NCBI RefSeq assembly: GCF_010671925.1
Contig: NZ_JAAHIH010000006.1
Coordinates: forward strand, 558,001 to 622,000
Direction of reading: 5' to 3'
Origin: Moorena sp. SIOASIH
GTDB lineage: Bacteria > Cyanobacteriota > Cyanobacteriia > Cyanobacteriales > Coleofasciculaceae
Length of the DNA stretch: 64,000 nucleotides
Position numbers and translations under genes: made by a program. Shown piece by piece: positions 23,401 to 28,837 of this stretch. Numbering within the stretch: the first letter of the stretch is position 1; every line of letters begins with the position of its first letter. The notes below the pieces were generated by a model. The model saw only the letters and a list, made by a program, of their open reading frames with translations, had not been told where the DNA came from and made no database searches.

Positions 23401-26400
23401 ATAGCGTCAAACAGGTTTTCCGTACCACTCCAGCGATGCACGTCTACCAAGGAACTCTGTTCGTACTCATTCAGGGCAAAGACGGCATCCCGAGTCTCTT
23501 TCAGGAATTCTCCCACTGAAAACTCTGCAGCGGGATGCAATCGAAGGGGTAGGGTATTGATAAACAGCCCGAGGGTTGCTTCCATCCCTGGGGGAAGTTG
23601 AGCGCGACCGGATAAAGTCAGGCCAAAAACCACATCTTCGCGATCGAGATAGCGCCCCAGCAAGATTCCAAAGGCAGCCGTCAAGACTGTATTTACGGTT
23701 ACTCTCTGAGTACGGGCAAAATGCACTAACTGCTTGCTCAGGGGTTGAGATAGTCGCAAATCAATCTTTTGATGCCCTCCAGCTCGGGCATCTTCTTGGG
23801 GAAAGCCAAAGGATAAGGAACTGGGTTCGTATCCCTGCAGTCTCTCCTGCCAAAATGCTGCGGCTGACTTTGAGTCGAAGGAATCTAAATTCTTGATAAA
23901 GTCCCCAAATAGTCTGGGTTCTGGGACTTGGTAAATTAGCCCTTGCTGTCCCATTTTATAGATGCGAAAAACTTCATCGAAGATGAGAAAAATCTCCCAT
24001 TCAGCCATCAACAGGTGCATGTGGGTGAAGAGCAAATGATGGCAGTTTTCCCCATAGCGAATGAGAGTCACTCGCAGTAGTGGTGCTTCGGTTAAATCAA
24101 AGCCTCGGGCGCGGTCTTCGAGGAGTAAATTTGCCCATTGTTGCGATCGCACTTCCGCCGATGCCCCACTCCAGTCTAAATTAGCCCAAGGAAGACGTCC
24201 CTCGGATTCGACAATCTGAATAGGTTGACGCAGCCCTTCCCAATGGAATGAGGTTCGTAATATGGGGTGTCGCATCACGACCCTCTCAAATGCTGTTTGG
24301 AGAAGGGCAGTATCTAATTCACCATCGATGATTAACCCGATTTGAAGCAGATAAATCCATTCTTCTGGTTGGTGGAGAGTATGAAATAAGATTCCGTGTT
24401 GTAAAGATGATAGAGGATAAGCATCCTTTGCCTTTGCCAGTTTTTCCTGCAACCAAGTCCGTTGTTCTTCGGAGGATGTCTCTATTTCAATTTCTGAGGT
24501 GAGAACTGATGCACGATCCTCGGAAGCCCCTAAGCTAATTTCAGGATTTTTATGCTCCTTTTGCTCTTCAATGCCAGCAACGATCTCCGATATCTGCGGC
24601 GCTGCCAAAAAATCCAGGATTGTCAGGTAAATTCCCTCATTACGAAGCCTGGAGAGGATTCGCACGGCTTGCAATGAATCTCCCCCTAGGGCAAAAAAGT
24701 CTTCTTGGATGCCCACCTGCTCTAATTCCAGAATCTCCCCCCAAATGCGACAAAGGCGTTCCTCAATGGAATTGCGCGGCGCTGTTAGTTCTCTTTCCCG
24801 TTCCGGTTCCGGTAGAGCTTTGCGGTCGATCTTGCCATTAGCATTCAAAGGAAAAGACTCAAGCACCGTCAGAGTAGAGGGCACCATTTGTCGGGGCAAC
24901 CGAGCTGCTAAAGCATCTCGAATCTCGCGGCGGAGAGCTGCCGCAGGTAGATTTCCCTTAGCCGTGAGATACGCCGCCAGTTTGGGATTATTCTCGGGGT
25001 TGCGAAGGATGACGATCGCTTTTTCAACATCAGCAACACTTTCTTCAATAGCGGTTTCAATCTCCCCGAGTTCCACCCGTAATCCCCGAATTTGCACTTG
25101 ATAATCCCGCCGACCGATAAAATCAATCTCTCCGTTAGGTAAATACCGAGCCAAATCCCCCGTGCGATAGAGCCGCGAAGGGTACTCCGCAAACGGATTG
25201 GATACAAATCGCTCTTCAGTCAAGTCGGGACGGTTTAAATAGCCTCGGGCGAGATTTTTGCCCCCCAGATAAAGCTCTCCAGTAACGCCGATGGGGAGGG
25301 GGCGTTGCTGGCGATCGAGAATGTAGGCTTGAACGTTGGCTATGGGACGGCCAATAGCGGGCAATCCTTTAGCCTCTTCTCCTTGGGGGGCAACCGTGCT
25401 AAAAGTGGAATACACCGTATTTTCCGCTGGACCGTAACCGTTGAAGAAGGTAAAAGGCAAATTCGCAGGCGGTCGCAGTTTCAGGCGATCTCCTGCAGTA
25501 GTCATCAACCGCACGCTCGAATAGGGGGGCCATGTCACTTTAAGAAGTTCTTCGGCTAAGGGGGTGACTAAAAAGGTAATAGTGGTAATTTTGCGTGCGA
25601 TCACCCAATCCCGGAATTGTTCGGCAGGAGCGGGAATCTCAAACTCCGGCAGACAAATGGTTCCTCCCACTGTCAGATAACTCCACACCTCCATAATTGT
25701 GAGATCGAATCCTAACCCGGCAACTTGCGTCCCGCGATCACTAGGAGTTAGCTCCAATCGGCGATGGCACCAAGATACAAAATTGTGAATAGAACCGTGG
25801 GTCAGAACCACCCCTTTTGGCTGTCCTGTGGAACCAGAAGTATAGATAATGCAGGCGGGTGTTGCCTCTTCAGTGGGGTAATGATTCTCTACCGAAGGGA
25901 AAGATTCCTCCTTGGCAGATAAATCTTCATCCTCCCAGACCACAACCCGTTCGGGGGGAAGGAAAGCCACTCCCACACTCTCCCGTCGGGTCACTAACAG
26001 CTTAGCTCGCGAGTTCTCCAAGATAAAGCTCAACCGTTTTGCGGGAACGGCTGCATCCACTGGCAAATATACGCCCCCCAACTTCCAAATCCCTAACAGG
26101 GTCGCAATCCACTCTGGCTCGCGGGGCAAATGCACGACGACGATATCTCCTGGTTGCAGCCCTTTGCCTCGCAAAATCTCTGCCATCCTGGCTGCCAAGC
26201 GATTCAGTTTTGCGTAAGAGAGGGAACGCTCTCCTTGTTCGACGGCAATGTTCCCCGGGGCAATTGTCACCCGTTCTGCAAACAAGGCGAGAATACTGCG
26301 ATCGCTCGGAAAATCAACGGCGGTCTGATTCCAATCTACCACCAGGCGCTGATATTCCTCGGGACGCAACAATTCTAAGGATTGGAGGCTTTGGCTCGCA

Positions 26401-27047
26401 TCGGCTATGACTTGTTCTAGCAGCCATTGGTAACTGTCAAGGAAAGCTACAATGGAAGGCCGATCGAAGCGTGATTCATCGTAAATAACTTGCAGCCATC
26501 GTTCTTCATTTTCATTTTTGCTGATAGCGAGGGTCAACACATAATTGCCATCCTTATTGCCATCCTTTAAGTCTCTGTCTGTTCCGAACAGGGACTTGAG
26601 GGTCAATTCTCTCTCCAAAGGAGTTTCACTTAATACCAATAATGTGTCTATTGTATCTCCTGTTTCGCTTACCTGACGACTTGCTTTTATATTTTTTCCT
26701 ATATTTTTAAAATGACCAATCGCCTCGGGAATTTCTTTTAAATACTTTTCTACCGTATATTCTGATTTTGGATGCAGCCCCAAGGGCAACTCTTGTATTA
26801 AGCCATTTATTTCCACATCTGAATTCGATACGCTTAGAGCGAACCCTGCTTTATCACAATCCGTATAGCGTGCCAATAGTAAGCCATAGGCTCCAATCCA
26901 AAGGATTTCAGAGGTTAATCCGAGAGTCTTAGCCAAAGTCTCGATGCGAGCGCTGAGGTCATCAGAAACTGGAATATTGATGATTTTGTCTGACCCAGAT
27001 TTGCCCCTCAATTCGGGAAACCCAAAAACAAGTCTTGCCATGTTCAT
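8472..27047 (-). CDS. Giant hybrid NRPS/PKS, three NRPS modules plus one PKS module with thioesterase
   Basis: About 6,190 residues. Approximate domains: C-terminal half of a C domain (15-230); A1 (230-740, TSGSTGQPKG near 400); T1 (GGDSL near 788); C2 (870-1300); A2 (1305-1815); T2 (GGHSL, 1863); C3 with intact HHIVFDGWS (2057); A3 (2370-3270) with an N-methyltransferase (VELGCGTG, 2904) between motifs A8 and A10; T3 (3330); KS with TACSTS (3569), ETHGTGT and NIGH; AT with GHSIGE (4013) and HAFH (malonyl type); KR (GGLGGVG 4548, SDYCAAN 5103) with a C-methyltransferase inside (LEIGAGNG, 4795); DH-like (5150-5435); ER-like (5470-5790); ACP (NGDSL, 5843); TE (GWSLGG, 5980; DHYS, about 6160). 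A3 pocket residues read DALWLGGTFK, close to valine signatures, so N-methyl-Val is inferred. Starts GTG 27050, ATG 27047 and ATG 27041 are close together; AGGTG just before 27041 favours ATG 27041. Both first C domains look non-catalytic. Confidence 0.95.
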   Translation of the reverse strand: MNMARLVFGFPELRGKSGSDKIINIPVSDDLSARIETLAKTLGLTSEILWIGAYGLLLARYTDCDKAGFALSVSNSDVEINGLIQELPLGLHPKSEYTVEKYLKEIPEAIGHFKNIGKNIKASRQVSETGDTIDTLLVLSETPLERELTLKSLFGTDRDLKDGNKDGNYVLTLAISKNENEERWLQVIYDESRFDRPSIVAFLDSYQWLLEQVIADASQSLQSLELLRPEEYQRLVVDWNQTAVDFPSDRSILALFAERVTIAPGNIAVEQGERSLSYAKLNRLAARMAEILRGKGLQPGDIVVVHLPREPEWIATLLGIWKLGGVYLPVDAAVPAKRLSFILENSRAKLLVTRRESVGVAFLPPERVVVWEDEDLSAKEESFPSVENHYPTEEATPACIIYTSGSTGQPKGVVLTHGSIHNFVSWCHRRLELTPSDRGTQVAGLGFDLTIMEVWSYLTVGGTICLPEFEIPAPAEQFRDWVIARKITTITFLVTPLAEELLKVTWPPYSSVRLMTTAGDRLKLRPPANLPFTFFNGYGPAENTVYSTFSTVAPQGEEAKGLPAIGRPIANVQAYILDRQQRPLPIGVTGELYLGGKNLARGYLNRPDLTEERFVSNPFAEYPSRLYRTGDLARYLPNGEIDFIGRRDYQVQIRGLRVELGEIETAIEESVADVEKAIVILRNPENNPKLAAYLTAKGNLPAAALRREIRDALAARLPRQMVPSTLTVLESFPLNANGKIDRKALPEPERERELTAPRNSIEERLCRIWGEILELEQVGIQEDFFALGGDSLQAVRILSRLRNEGIYLTILDFLAAPQISEIVAGIEEQKEHKNPEISLGASEDRASVLTSEIEIETSSEEQRTWLQEKLAKAKDAYPLSSLQHGILFHTLHQPEEWIYLLQIGLIIDGELDTALLQTAFERVVMRHPILRTSFHWEGLRQPIQIVESEGRLPWANLDWSGASAEVRSQQWANLLLEDRARGFDLTEAPLLRVTLIRYGENCHHLLFTHMHLLMAEWEIFLIFDEVFRIYKMGQQGLIYQVPEPRLFGDFIKNLDSFDSKSAAAFWQERLQGYEPSSLSFGFPQEDARAGGHQKIDLRLSQPLSKQLVHFARTQRVTVNTVLTAAFGILLGRYLDREDVVFGLTLSGRAQLPPGMEATLGLFINTLPLRLHPAAEFSVGEFLKETRDAVFALNEYEQSSLVDVHRWSGTENLFDAILVFDEESLDRHLNSRVEGLFFREFEIHERSNYALTLAIIKDEELLVQAIYDESRFDGASITAFLDSYQWLVEQLIADANQTLKPIQVLRSKDYKRLVVDWNQRTVEFPWNGSILASFAQRVTLAPKKIAIEQGERSLSYAQLNHLAARMADVLRGKGLQPGEIVVVHLPRSPEWIATLLGIWKVGGVYLPVDAAIPPERLRFILEDSRAQLLVSQGNGVGVTFLAPERVVVWEDEDLVPTDESSSLEKDYSTSEEKPACIIYTSGSTGQPKGVVLTHGSLHNFVSWFCRQLELTPRDRGTQVAGLGFDATIMEVWTYLAVGGTICLPDFEIPAPAEEFRDWVIERQITTITFLVTPLAEELLKLTWPPHSDLRLMTTGGDRLKLRPPRDLPFTLFNGYGPTENTVYSTFGQVAPRGEEAQGLPSIGCPIANVQTYILDRQQRPLPIGVAGELYLGGKNIARSYLNRPDLTQERFVSNPFTESPARLYRTGDLARYFPNGEIDFIGRRDYQVQIRGLRVETGEIETAIEESVAEVEKAIVVLRGSKGNPHLAAYLTAKGNLPPEALRRQIRDSLAPRLPRQMLPATLTILEAFPLNANGKIDRKALPEPERERELTAPRNAIEEQICHIWEDILELEQVGIQEDFFALGGHSLHATRLLSRLCDAFEIEMSLPDIFEAQTIGELAHFIEQRQGKSRSIWQLRPARRQAGDALPLSYAQQRLWFLDALNPESSAYNVVAHFYLQGDLNIAALKAALNDLVQRHEILRARFDAKGGEPFQVIETHRPVFLEELSLPPGEEFFSFTRTLLEAEALRKVNLREDCLARFLLLDGLSGTRALILSIHHIVFDGWSLGVFLEELSLAYGARCGDRPPTFPPLPIQYPDFAIAQKQWMSDFLEAQQLPYWLEQLADLPPLGLPFDRPRAFPPGFRGRCEKLPISPELTTKLEALCRQENITLFMGLLASYYILLYRYCNQEDIAIASPIANRNAQEIEGMIGFFVNTLVLRCKISGDLSCRDLLQQVRQMTLEAYQYQDLPFDRLVEVLQPDRSSICNPLVQTVFALQNAPTAPLQLLNLPPAPTCFEAFTTRFDLEFHLWRVDGGISSEIIYNPDLFDPETIQRLLRHYHRILEAIVQDVERPVVGIPLLEDSEKTEILRLGRGPRVSVTTSVHKLFEERVGQYPDKIAVIDNGGETLSYQDLNERANRWAWALRDCGIQPGQAIAICIPRQADLIIALLAILKTGSFYVALDPANPKERNAFILETVGASVILTTTQTREEIALDGYEILVLDDPEFSRAALEQSRENIDIASTPEELCYVAFTSGSTGQPKGVSIPHRGVVRLAIEPNYLRLDPSERMLGFAPLAFDASTLEIWGTLLNGATLILAPPGQPSLAELGRWIREQKVTTAWFTAGLFHLFMKERPEDLRHLRQLLAGGDVLQPAAVNRALKQNPEGVVINGYGPTENTTFTCCHVMQYPEEYQEKVPIGKAINGTQLYILDEALALVPLGAVGELYVAGDGLARDYWGRPELTSDRFRRDRFSTLPEAKMYRTGDLVRMGPDGTVEFIGRGDDMIKIRGFRIEPKEIERVLSNHPAVAETVVLTAPIGGEKRLVSYIVPQEASPERSSGNREQVEQWSRTFDELIYRDIDQARDGKFNTAGWMNSYTGERIADEEMAVWVQNRVDRIAAHHPRRIVELGCGTGLLLLRLARDAKHYIGTDISRSALSRLQQEIEISGDYGEVELLQQPAHEFGKIASFDFGILNSTVQYFPSLAYLEEVLQEAFSRMEKGGCFFLGDLRSLPLLPLFHLSVQTARAPEHLSIRELADRARRALEEEPELAIDPAFFFHLQQRFPRISSVRIEPQRGRIHNELNRFRYDVFLYLDGVRPIPLDWLDWNAQVGKVGIEAVRHRLEQERPERIAYCRIPNARLMGEETLQRMLESGDHSLSVGQLRERAKVAGGIDPEDLIELGENAGYRVELSCGNSNWATTLDVCFIRRDCAYVPIAFPEPMADASSQEVWGNTPGWKQRTTELRKTLRQYLEQSLPSYMIPTEWVFLRSFPLNDRGKIDRQSLTKHLPQTPLSAPTPSFLPGNELEQRISAIWREILQQDRFGIDDNFFEVGGHSLLVIQVCDRLSKALKWDVTPVEMFQHPTIHKMATYLAAGKNGQGGESSKSVPLRGSESPSQTDEAIAIVGMAGRFPGAEDIDSFWENLKNGVESIVSFSNEELRQFGVPESSLSHPDYLKTRGRLKSAFEFDADFFGYSPREAEFMDPQHRIFLECVYTALEDAGYDPHRYPGSIGIYGGTGDTTYLHYILGHAEDVPATARETQVFFGNYRDFMVTKTAYKLNFRGPAIAVQTACSTSLVSVILASQALLAGQGDLMVAGGCSIRIPHGSQYQPGGVLSPDGACRAFDRQAQGTVMGDGCAIVVLKRLSEALAEGDHIYGVIRGFGLNNDGQDKMGYTAPGVTGQTAAIAAAQAMAGGNVEDITYIETHGTGTPLGDPIEITALTAAFRQQTQRKHFCALGAVKTNIGHLDAAAGAAGLIKTLLALKHAEIPPSLHFQDPNPKIDFANSPFFVQSRLGPWRRGDRPRRAGVSSFGIGGTNAHLIVEEAPSRPVDATFIRPYQLLPFSARTPEALRQTCQNVVTYLQQHPESSLADAALTLQVGRGEFAHRSFLVCKTAAELAAWQEAKAVEVESDRSPSLAFLFPGQGSQYMGMGWDLYENEPVFRTALEKCRDLVRSQFDWDLLALLYPDKIDSSSSGNPAGQLRQTRFAQPALFAFEYALNQLLEAWGIRPAAFLGHSIGEIVAAHLAGVFDLPDALELTVARGELMAKMPPGAMLSLDATEEEAREFLQQGQYQRLVAIAALNAPNVTVLSGTCEAIDQLQQQWESQGRICRILQTSHAFHSPMMEGCLPEFRNRLNQIRFNRPHLPFISNITGDWADPETVCLPDYWLRHLREPVRYADGVSKLLSDRDRILLEVGPGNVLSTLAARQLSSRNSQELARLLTTLRHPRETANDLQKLLQTLGSLWQLGVAIDWKAFGHEQPCRRMSLPTYPFERRSHLFLPRSPLDSSKSSSHEPSTPDSPLETLVPLAKKPDIADWFYVPRWESRPLSEGEVLPLGNCWLWANDTEFSRAIAATIADRYGSSGGVCLILLAGEEFEQLDSRTFRFRPSVGEDFDRLLGETSSPPTHIVYLRGFTPSLEYHHRADEYYQDLLFLVQALGRLPLERQFALTIPTNYQHIVEQGEFLCPEKAALLGPGLVIPVEYPNIRCQNLDWATDVLPLDFLFAEMGRWHPEDRVVAYRSDRRWVRQFVPQGVNPLDTPGIPVKPKGVYLITGGLGGVGLHIARHLIGDYGAKVALTGRSFFPEQKDWEAYLSDRIRGNLADWKHSLTEEEAEFYRSSGIQGIRERCDIYDGLMQMSLSCAYHYLKQAWQGDRNPASREEWRQILRIQPQFQRFFEFMLRLLSQQELLSFQGDCPQLAEAESLPTPDVIKEQLSQKFPEFRGQFRLLHHCYEHYGPALAGDIPAIGVIYPEGRGDFLRQCMADTEEYSFERIYRQLIPQLLPRLQPTAPGRTFRILEIGAGNGLLTWELVPHCQGQNIEYHFTDIGNNFVLEAQEHARQKGFEFMKFAVLDISRDGREQGFNYESFDLILGLNVVHATPRIDETLFHLQNLLAPKGILALIESPRSEPWIDLVWGLAEGWWYFQDQRDLGTGSPLLSLEDWEMAYSRQGLQGIQSYPRDTQRRETTDIGLVLGQKQAASDRSTHWLAELSPDELLKNRIRRLQTWREAGAEVKVYQADITDEARMQEVIQDIQERYGPINGIIHAAFILQDGMMQFKTPESAKAVMAPKIEGAYILDRLLADHPPDFVVHCSSLASVVGLYAQSDYCAANAFLDAWATQKTAEGLPSLAINWGMWRTTGAAMQMVMKKAINKTATRWVDLPLFDYCFDTETGQSIYASCFTPDKDWVVGEHRLHDVATLPGTALLEMARSACEHYGNWPQLELYDVYFFELLTVAAGGETFVRTILTRPQEQGEVLTFAIESLIFNEGQSQWKKHAVGRARPLLGEPGAISIAPLRDTCTQTLEVDLKTGPVVLGDRWQQSLQSVSSGEGEALGEFDLPESFRGDLAEYKLHPALLDLATGFALGDGPLYLPYRYGSVRVWRSLPAKFYCHARFRSNTTSGEPDLSYDFTLFDETGTELANIREYRLQPVSVEESTSPEVTLPLQVRARAYYPTGTEKAFAAITLVGTATANQNEICCGDAVVAFIPQPEPSASMVAPFLEPVLFPLHCQLDCEIATAYLPDYLLAVYTLNYLTSWHPGQNLLVWGVDCGWGRAVLGVANELAAQRGGRIFVLHENGERTMAEDLANVQFLPSEALSHAPAIREQTTDGRGINVLLLLRSLPKDKEQLLPGILAPYGSLLLGVDVTAPTLTAAEFLSQRSLTLARIRLDLEFPHFNTLYEEAVTALGVARGLLSPPLLPLERDREAMDKVRLRQRTVVLSADAPEIQPLDSKQHTVMDVLGISGLYPELEEGMQASEGVEAFLRVLERGFSQVVVSTQDLLELIRHNRTDHILKHKQVALGLMKADSLDITPTVAATDVLEQTLLEIWHDVLGVENIRLQDSFFALNGDSLLAIKMISQVRERLGADLTPNVLFENPTIENLVQLLRQRAKKTDPSSSSSPLSLLRPSDHGIPTFFIHPIGGTSFCYAPLARHWPLDGAFYAFESLGLEGDTPPLTQVEEMARAYIEEIQRVRPHGPYRLGGWSLGGLISFEIARQLQARGEEIESLILIDSTAPTTVRQIPTEVRQTPTEYSTMDSNLLGSLLADLGGLKGQGFADRDLLSHLKAATASEQELLDAALKQARDMQILSPDVDRDRLERLFRVFQGNHTALLDYSCPEPLQSESTRAIAFFARERDSQVVTTEVTNWQQALPNNLEVHLMPADHYSILQGQNREQLLARLSQWVQEESLDP

Positions 27048-27390
27048 CACCTGATTTTACTTTTTACCATCTTGAAATTGCCCTGGCGGTTGCTATATAA
27101 ACTGGAATGAAATTAGGGGAGATCGAAATAGGATTTCAGTTCTCTACGACGCACATCGAGAGTTGCACAATGGAAATATCCCCCAAACAAAAATTTACTA
27201 ATTGAATGGTTTCAACAGCGAACATTCTGTATCACTTAAATCAGGATTTGGCTTTCTCATCGGTGTGGCAATTTGAGGCAGAGGTGTCATTGAGCGAAAT
27301 TCATTCAACCTCAACTAGGTTAGCATCTACTGAGCTTAACTTTTTCTCTCTTTATATTTTTTTTACTAATCAGCTCTAAGGGCAGGGCTA
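26944..27390. repeat. Tandem duplication unit 1 (NRPS 5' end, amidinotransferase 3' end, IS5 end)
   Basis: This segment recurs almost in full at 27458-27920. It holds the first codons of the NRPS, its leader, an amidinotransferase 3' remnant and an IS5 terminal piece ending TACTAATCAGCTCTAAGG. Copy 1 ends in the first few bases of an ISAs1 terminal repeat, then joins a transposon end at about 27390. Confidence 0.85.
27113..27195 (-). pseudogene. Amidinotransferase 3' remnant, copy 1
   Basis: The minus strand encodes a piece ending FHCATLDVRRRGELKSYFDLP and a TAA stop at 27113-27115. It includes the catalytic-Cys motif of glycine amidinotransferases. It is close to, but not identical with, the C-terminus of the complete gene at 29521 (FDLP here, FDLS there). 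Its stop is only about 65 bases before the NRPS start, so the ancestral order was amidinotransferase then NRPS on the same strand. Confidence 0.8.
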
Positions 27391-27440
27391 GGGAGCATGT
27401 CAAATTTGCAGAACAAATGTACTAAAATAACTCATAACTG
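27390..27440. repeat. Solo transposon end (TGGGAGCATGTCAAATTTGC type)
   Basis: AGGGAGCATGTCAAATTTGC followed by AGAACAAATGTACT matches the left terminal repeat of the 279-bp MITE at 33845-34123. No matching right end is seen, so this is a broken copy lying between the two tandem units. Confidence 0.7.
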
Positions 27441-27628
27441 CTACTGGGTAGTGGTGAATGCGAGCGCTGAGGTCTTCAAAAACTGGAATATTGATGATTT
27501 TGTCTGACCCAGATTTGCCCCTCAATTCGGGAAACCCAAAAACAAGTCTTGCCATGTTCATCACCTGATTTTACTTTTAACCATGTTGAAATTGCCCTGC
27601 CGGTTGGTGTATAAACTCGAATGAGCAA

Positions 27629-27724
27629 TTAGGGGAGATCGAAATAGGATTTTAGTTCTCCTCTACGACGCACATCGAGAGTTGCACAATGGAAATATCC
27701 CCCAAACAAAAATGTACTAATTGA
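27629..27724 (-). pseudogene. Amidinotransferase 3' remnant, copy 2
   Basis: The minus-strand frame ends FHCATLDVRRRGELKSYFDLP, with a TAA stop at 27629-27631. It is the same remnant as at 27113-27195, in the second tandem unit. Its upstream end is replaced by the IS5 piece at 27725. Confidence 0.8.
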
Positions 27725-27911
27725 CTTAGTAATGGTTTGAACACCTCCGATTCTCTATCACTTAAATCACTTGGATAGGGCTTTCTCGTCGGTGTGGCAA
27801 TTTGAGGCAGACGTGTCATTGATCGCAATTCATTCAACCTCAACTAGGTTAGCATCTACTGAACTTAACTTTTTTTCTCTTTATATTTTCTTTACTAATC
27901 AGCTCTAAGGG
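27725..27911 (-). pseudogene. IS5-family transposase N-terminal fragment with IS end
   Basis: The minus strand reads MRLNELRSMTRLPQIATPTR then KPYPSDLSDRESEVFKPLL, the start of IS5-family transposases. It is preceded by the IS terminus CTTAGAGCTGATTAGTAAA (complement of 27890-27908). It is truncated exactly where the amidinotransferase remnant begins, showing that an IS5 insertion or deletion removed most of that gene. Confidence 0.75.
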
Positions 27912-27927
27912 CAGGGCTATTTCATTC

Positions 27928-28056
27928 TATAGCAATTATTATACCCATGAGGTACGAATCTCTGGGTTTTAGGGAGCAGGGAGCAGGGAAGAGGGAAGAG
28001 GAAAGAGGGAAGAGGGCAAAAATAATGTGTACCTCATAGCTATGAGAAACGCTATA
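27928..28056. repeat. Short MITE with TATAGC...GTAC ends
   Basis: TATAGCAATTATTATACCC with ATGAGGTAC at the left, and a right end whose complement reads TATAGCGTTTCTCATAG with CTATGAGGTAC, form imperfect inverted repeats. They surround a GGGAGCA/GGGAAGA heptamer-like purine tract. It is inserted in the left end of ISAs1 copy B: without it CATTCTA joins AATAGGTTTTTGAG, as in copy C. Confidence 0.75.
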
Positions 28057-28756
28057 AATAGGTTTTTGAGTGTCTTAAGGCATTAACCAGCCCGACTCTG
28101 GGCTTGAGCCATATTTTGAAAACCATTGTCGCGATCTAAATTCAGAGGCAAAGTTGCGTGCCAGTGCCCAAAGAAGTACGCCTAGGTGGGGTACGAATCC
28201 GTGAAGCATCTTCCCCTTGAGTCACCGATACGGACATAATGCACTTTGTTCTCCACTCCCCAATAGCCTCGAATAGATTTGACGTTCTGACTCCACTCGA
28301 ATCAGGGTGCGCAGTCCGGGAAAATCAGGTATACCATCAAGTTGATCAGTGATGCTGACGGTGGGTTTTTCAATCCAACCATGCCCCAAATTGATCGGCA
28401 AAACGGTCTGTTGGGCTTGAAAGGAACCCTTTGACCGCACTCAGTCACCTGGATTGGTTGCCTTTGAGTGCTCCGTTGGTAATCGTTCCCGCACTTCGTG
28501 GATGACCATGAGCGTTTTTTTGGGTGCTGATGGCATCAAAGGAGAACACCACACCCAAAACAGCTATCTGTGGGATAAATGCCGGTAAGGCGGTAATTTC
28601 ATTCGTCAAAGAATCCACCTGATCGGCACACAGAATAAGTGGAAGTTCCACAATAATGGCTAACCCATCATCATGGCCTATGGGAAAATCCACCTGTGGG
28701 TGATCCCTGATGGCTTCAATTGACCCCCGTAGCACTTTGCCCATCGGTGGCAATGG

Positions 28757-28801
28757 TTTATCTCGGTTAAATGGGGTTCAACCCCATTTAACCGAGATAA
28801 A
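28757..28801. repeat. 45-bp perfect palindrome in ISAs1 copy B
   Basis: TTTATCTCGGTTAAATGGGG with TT forms a 22-base arm, exactly complementary to the arm ending at 28801, with a single C between them. Copies A and C have only one arm here, so this is a fold-back rearrangement specific to copy B. Confidence 0.85.
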
Positions 28802-28837
28802 CAGGGGGAATACATCGGATATTCCACCCGTAGCAAC

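Larger units (their letters stand above)
27458..27920. repeat. Tandem duplication unit 2 (NRPS 5' end, amidinotransferase 3' end, IS5 end)
   Basis: Second copy of the 26944-27390 unit. It repeats the NRPS start region (ATGCGAGCGCTGAGGTC to the ATG-containing leader at about 27560), followed by the amidinotransferase remnant and a longer IS5 piece. The NRPS fragment here is a dead 5' end reading into non-homologous DNA. Confidence 0.85.
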
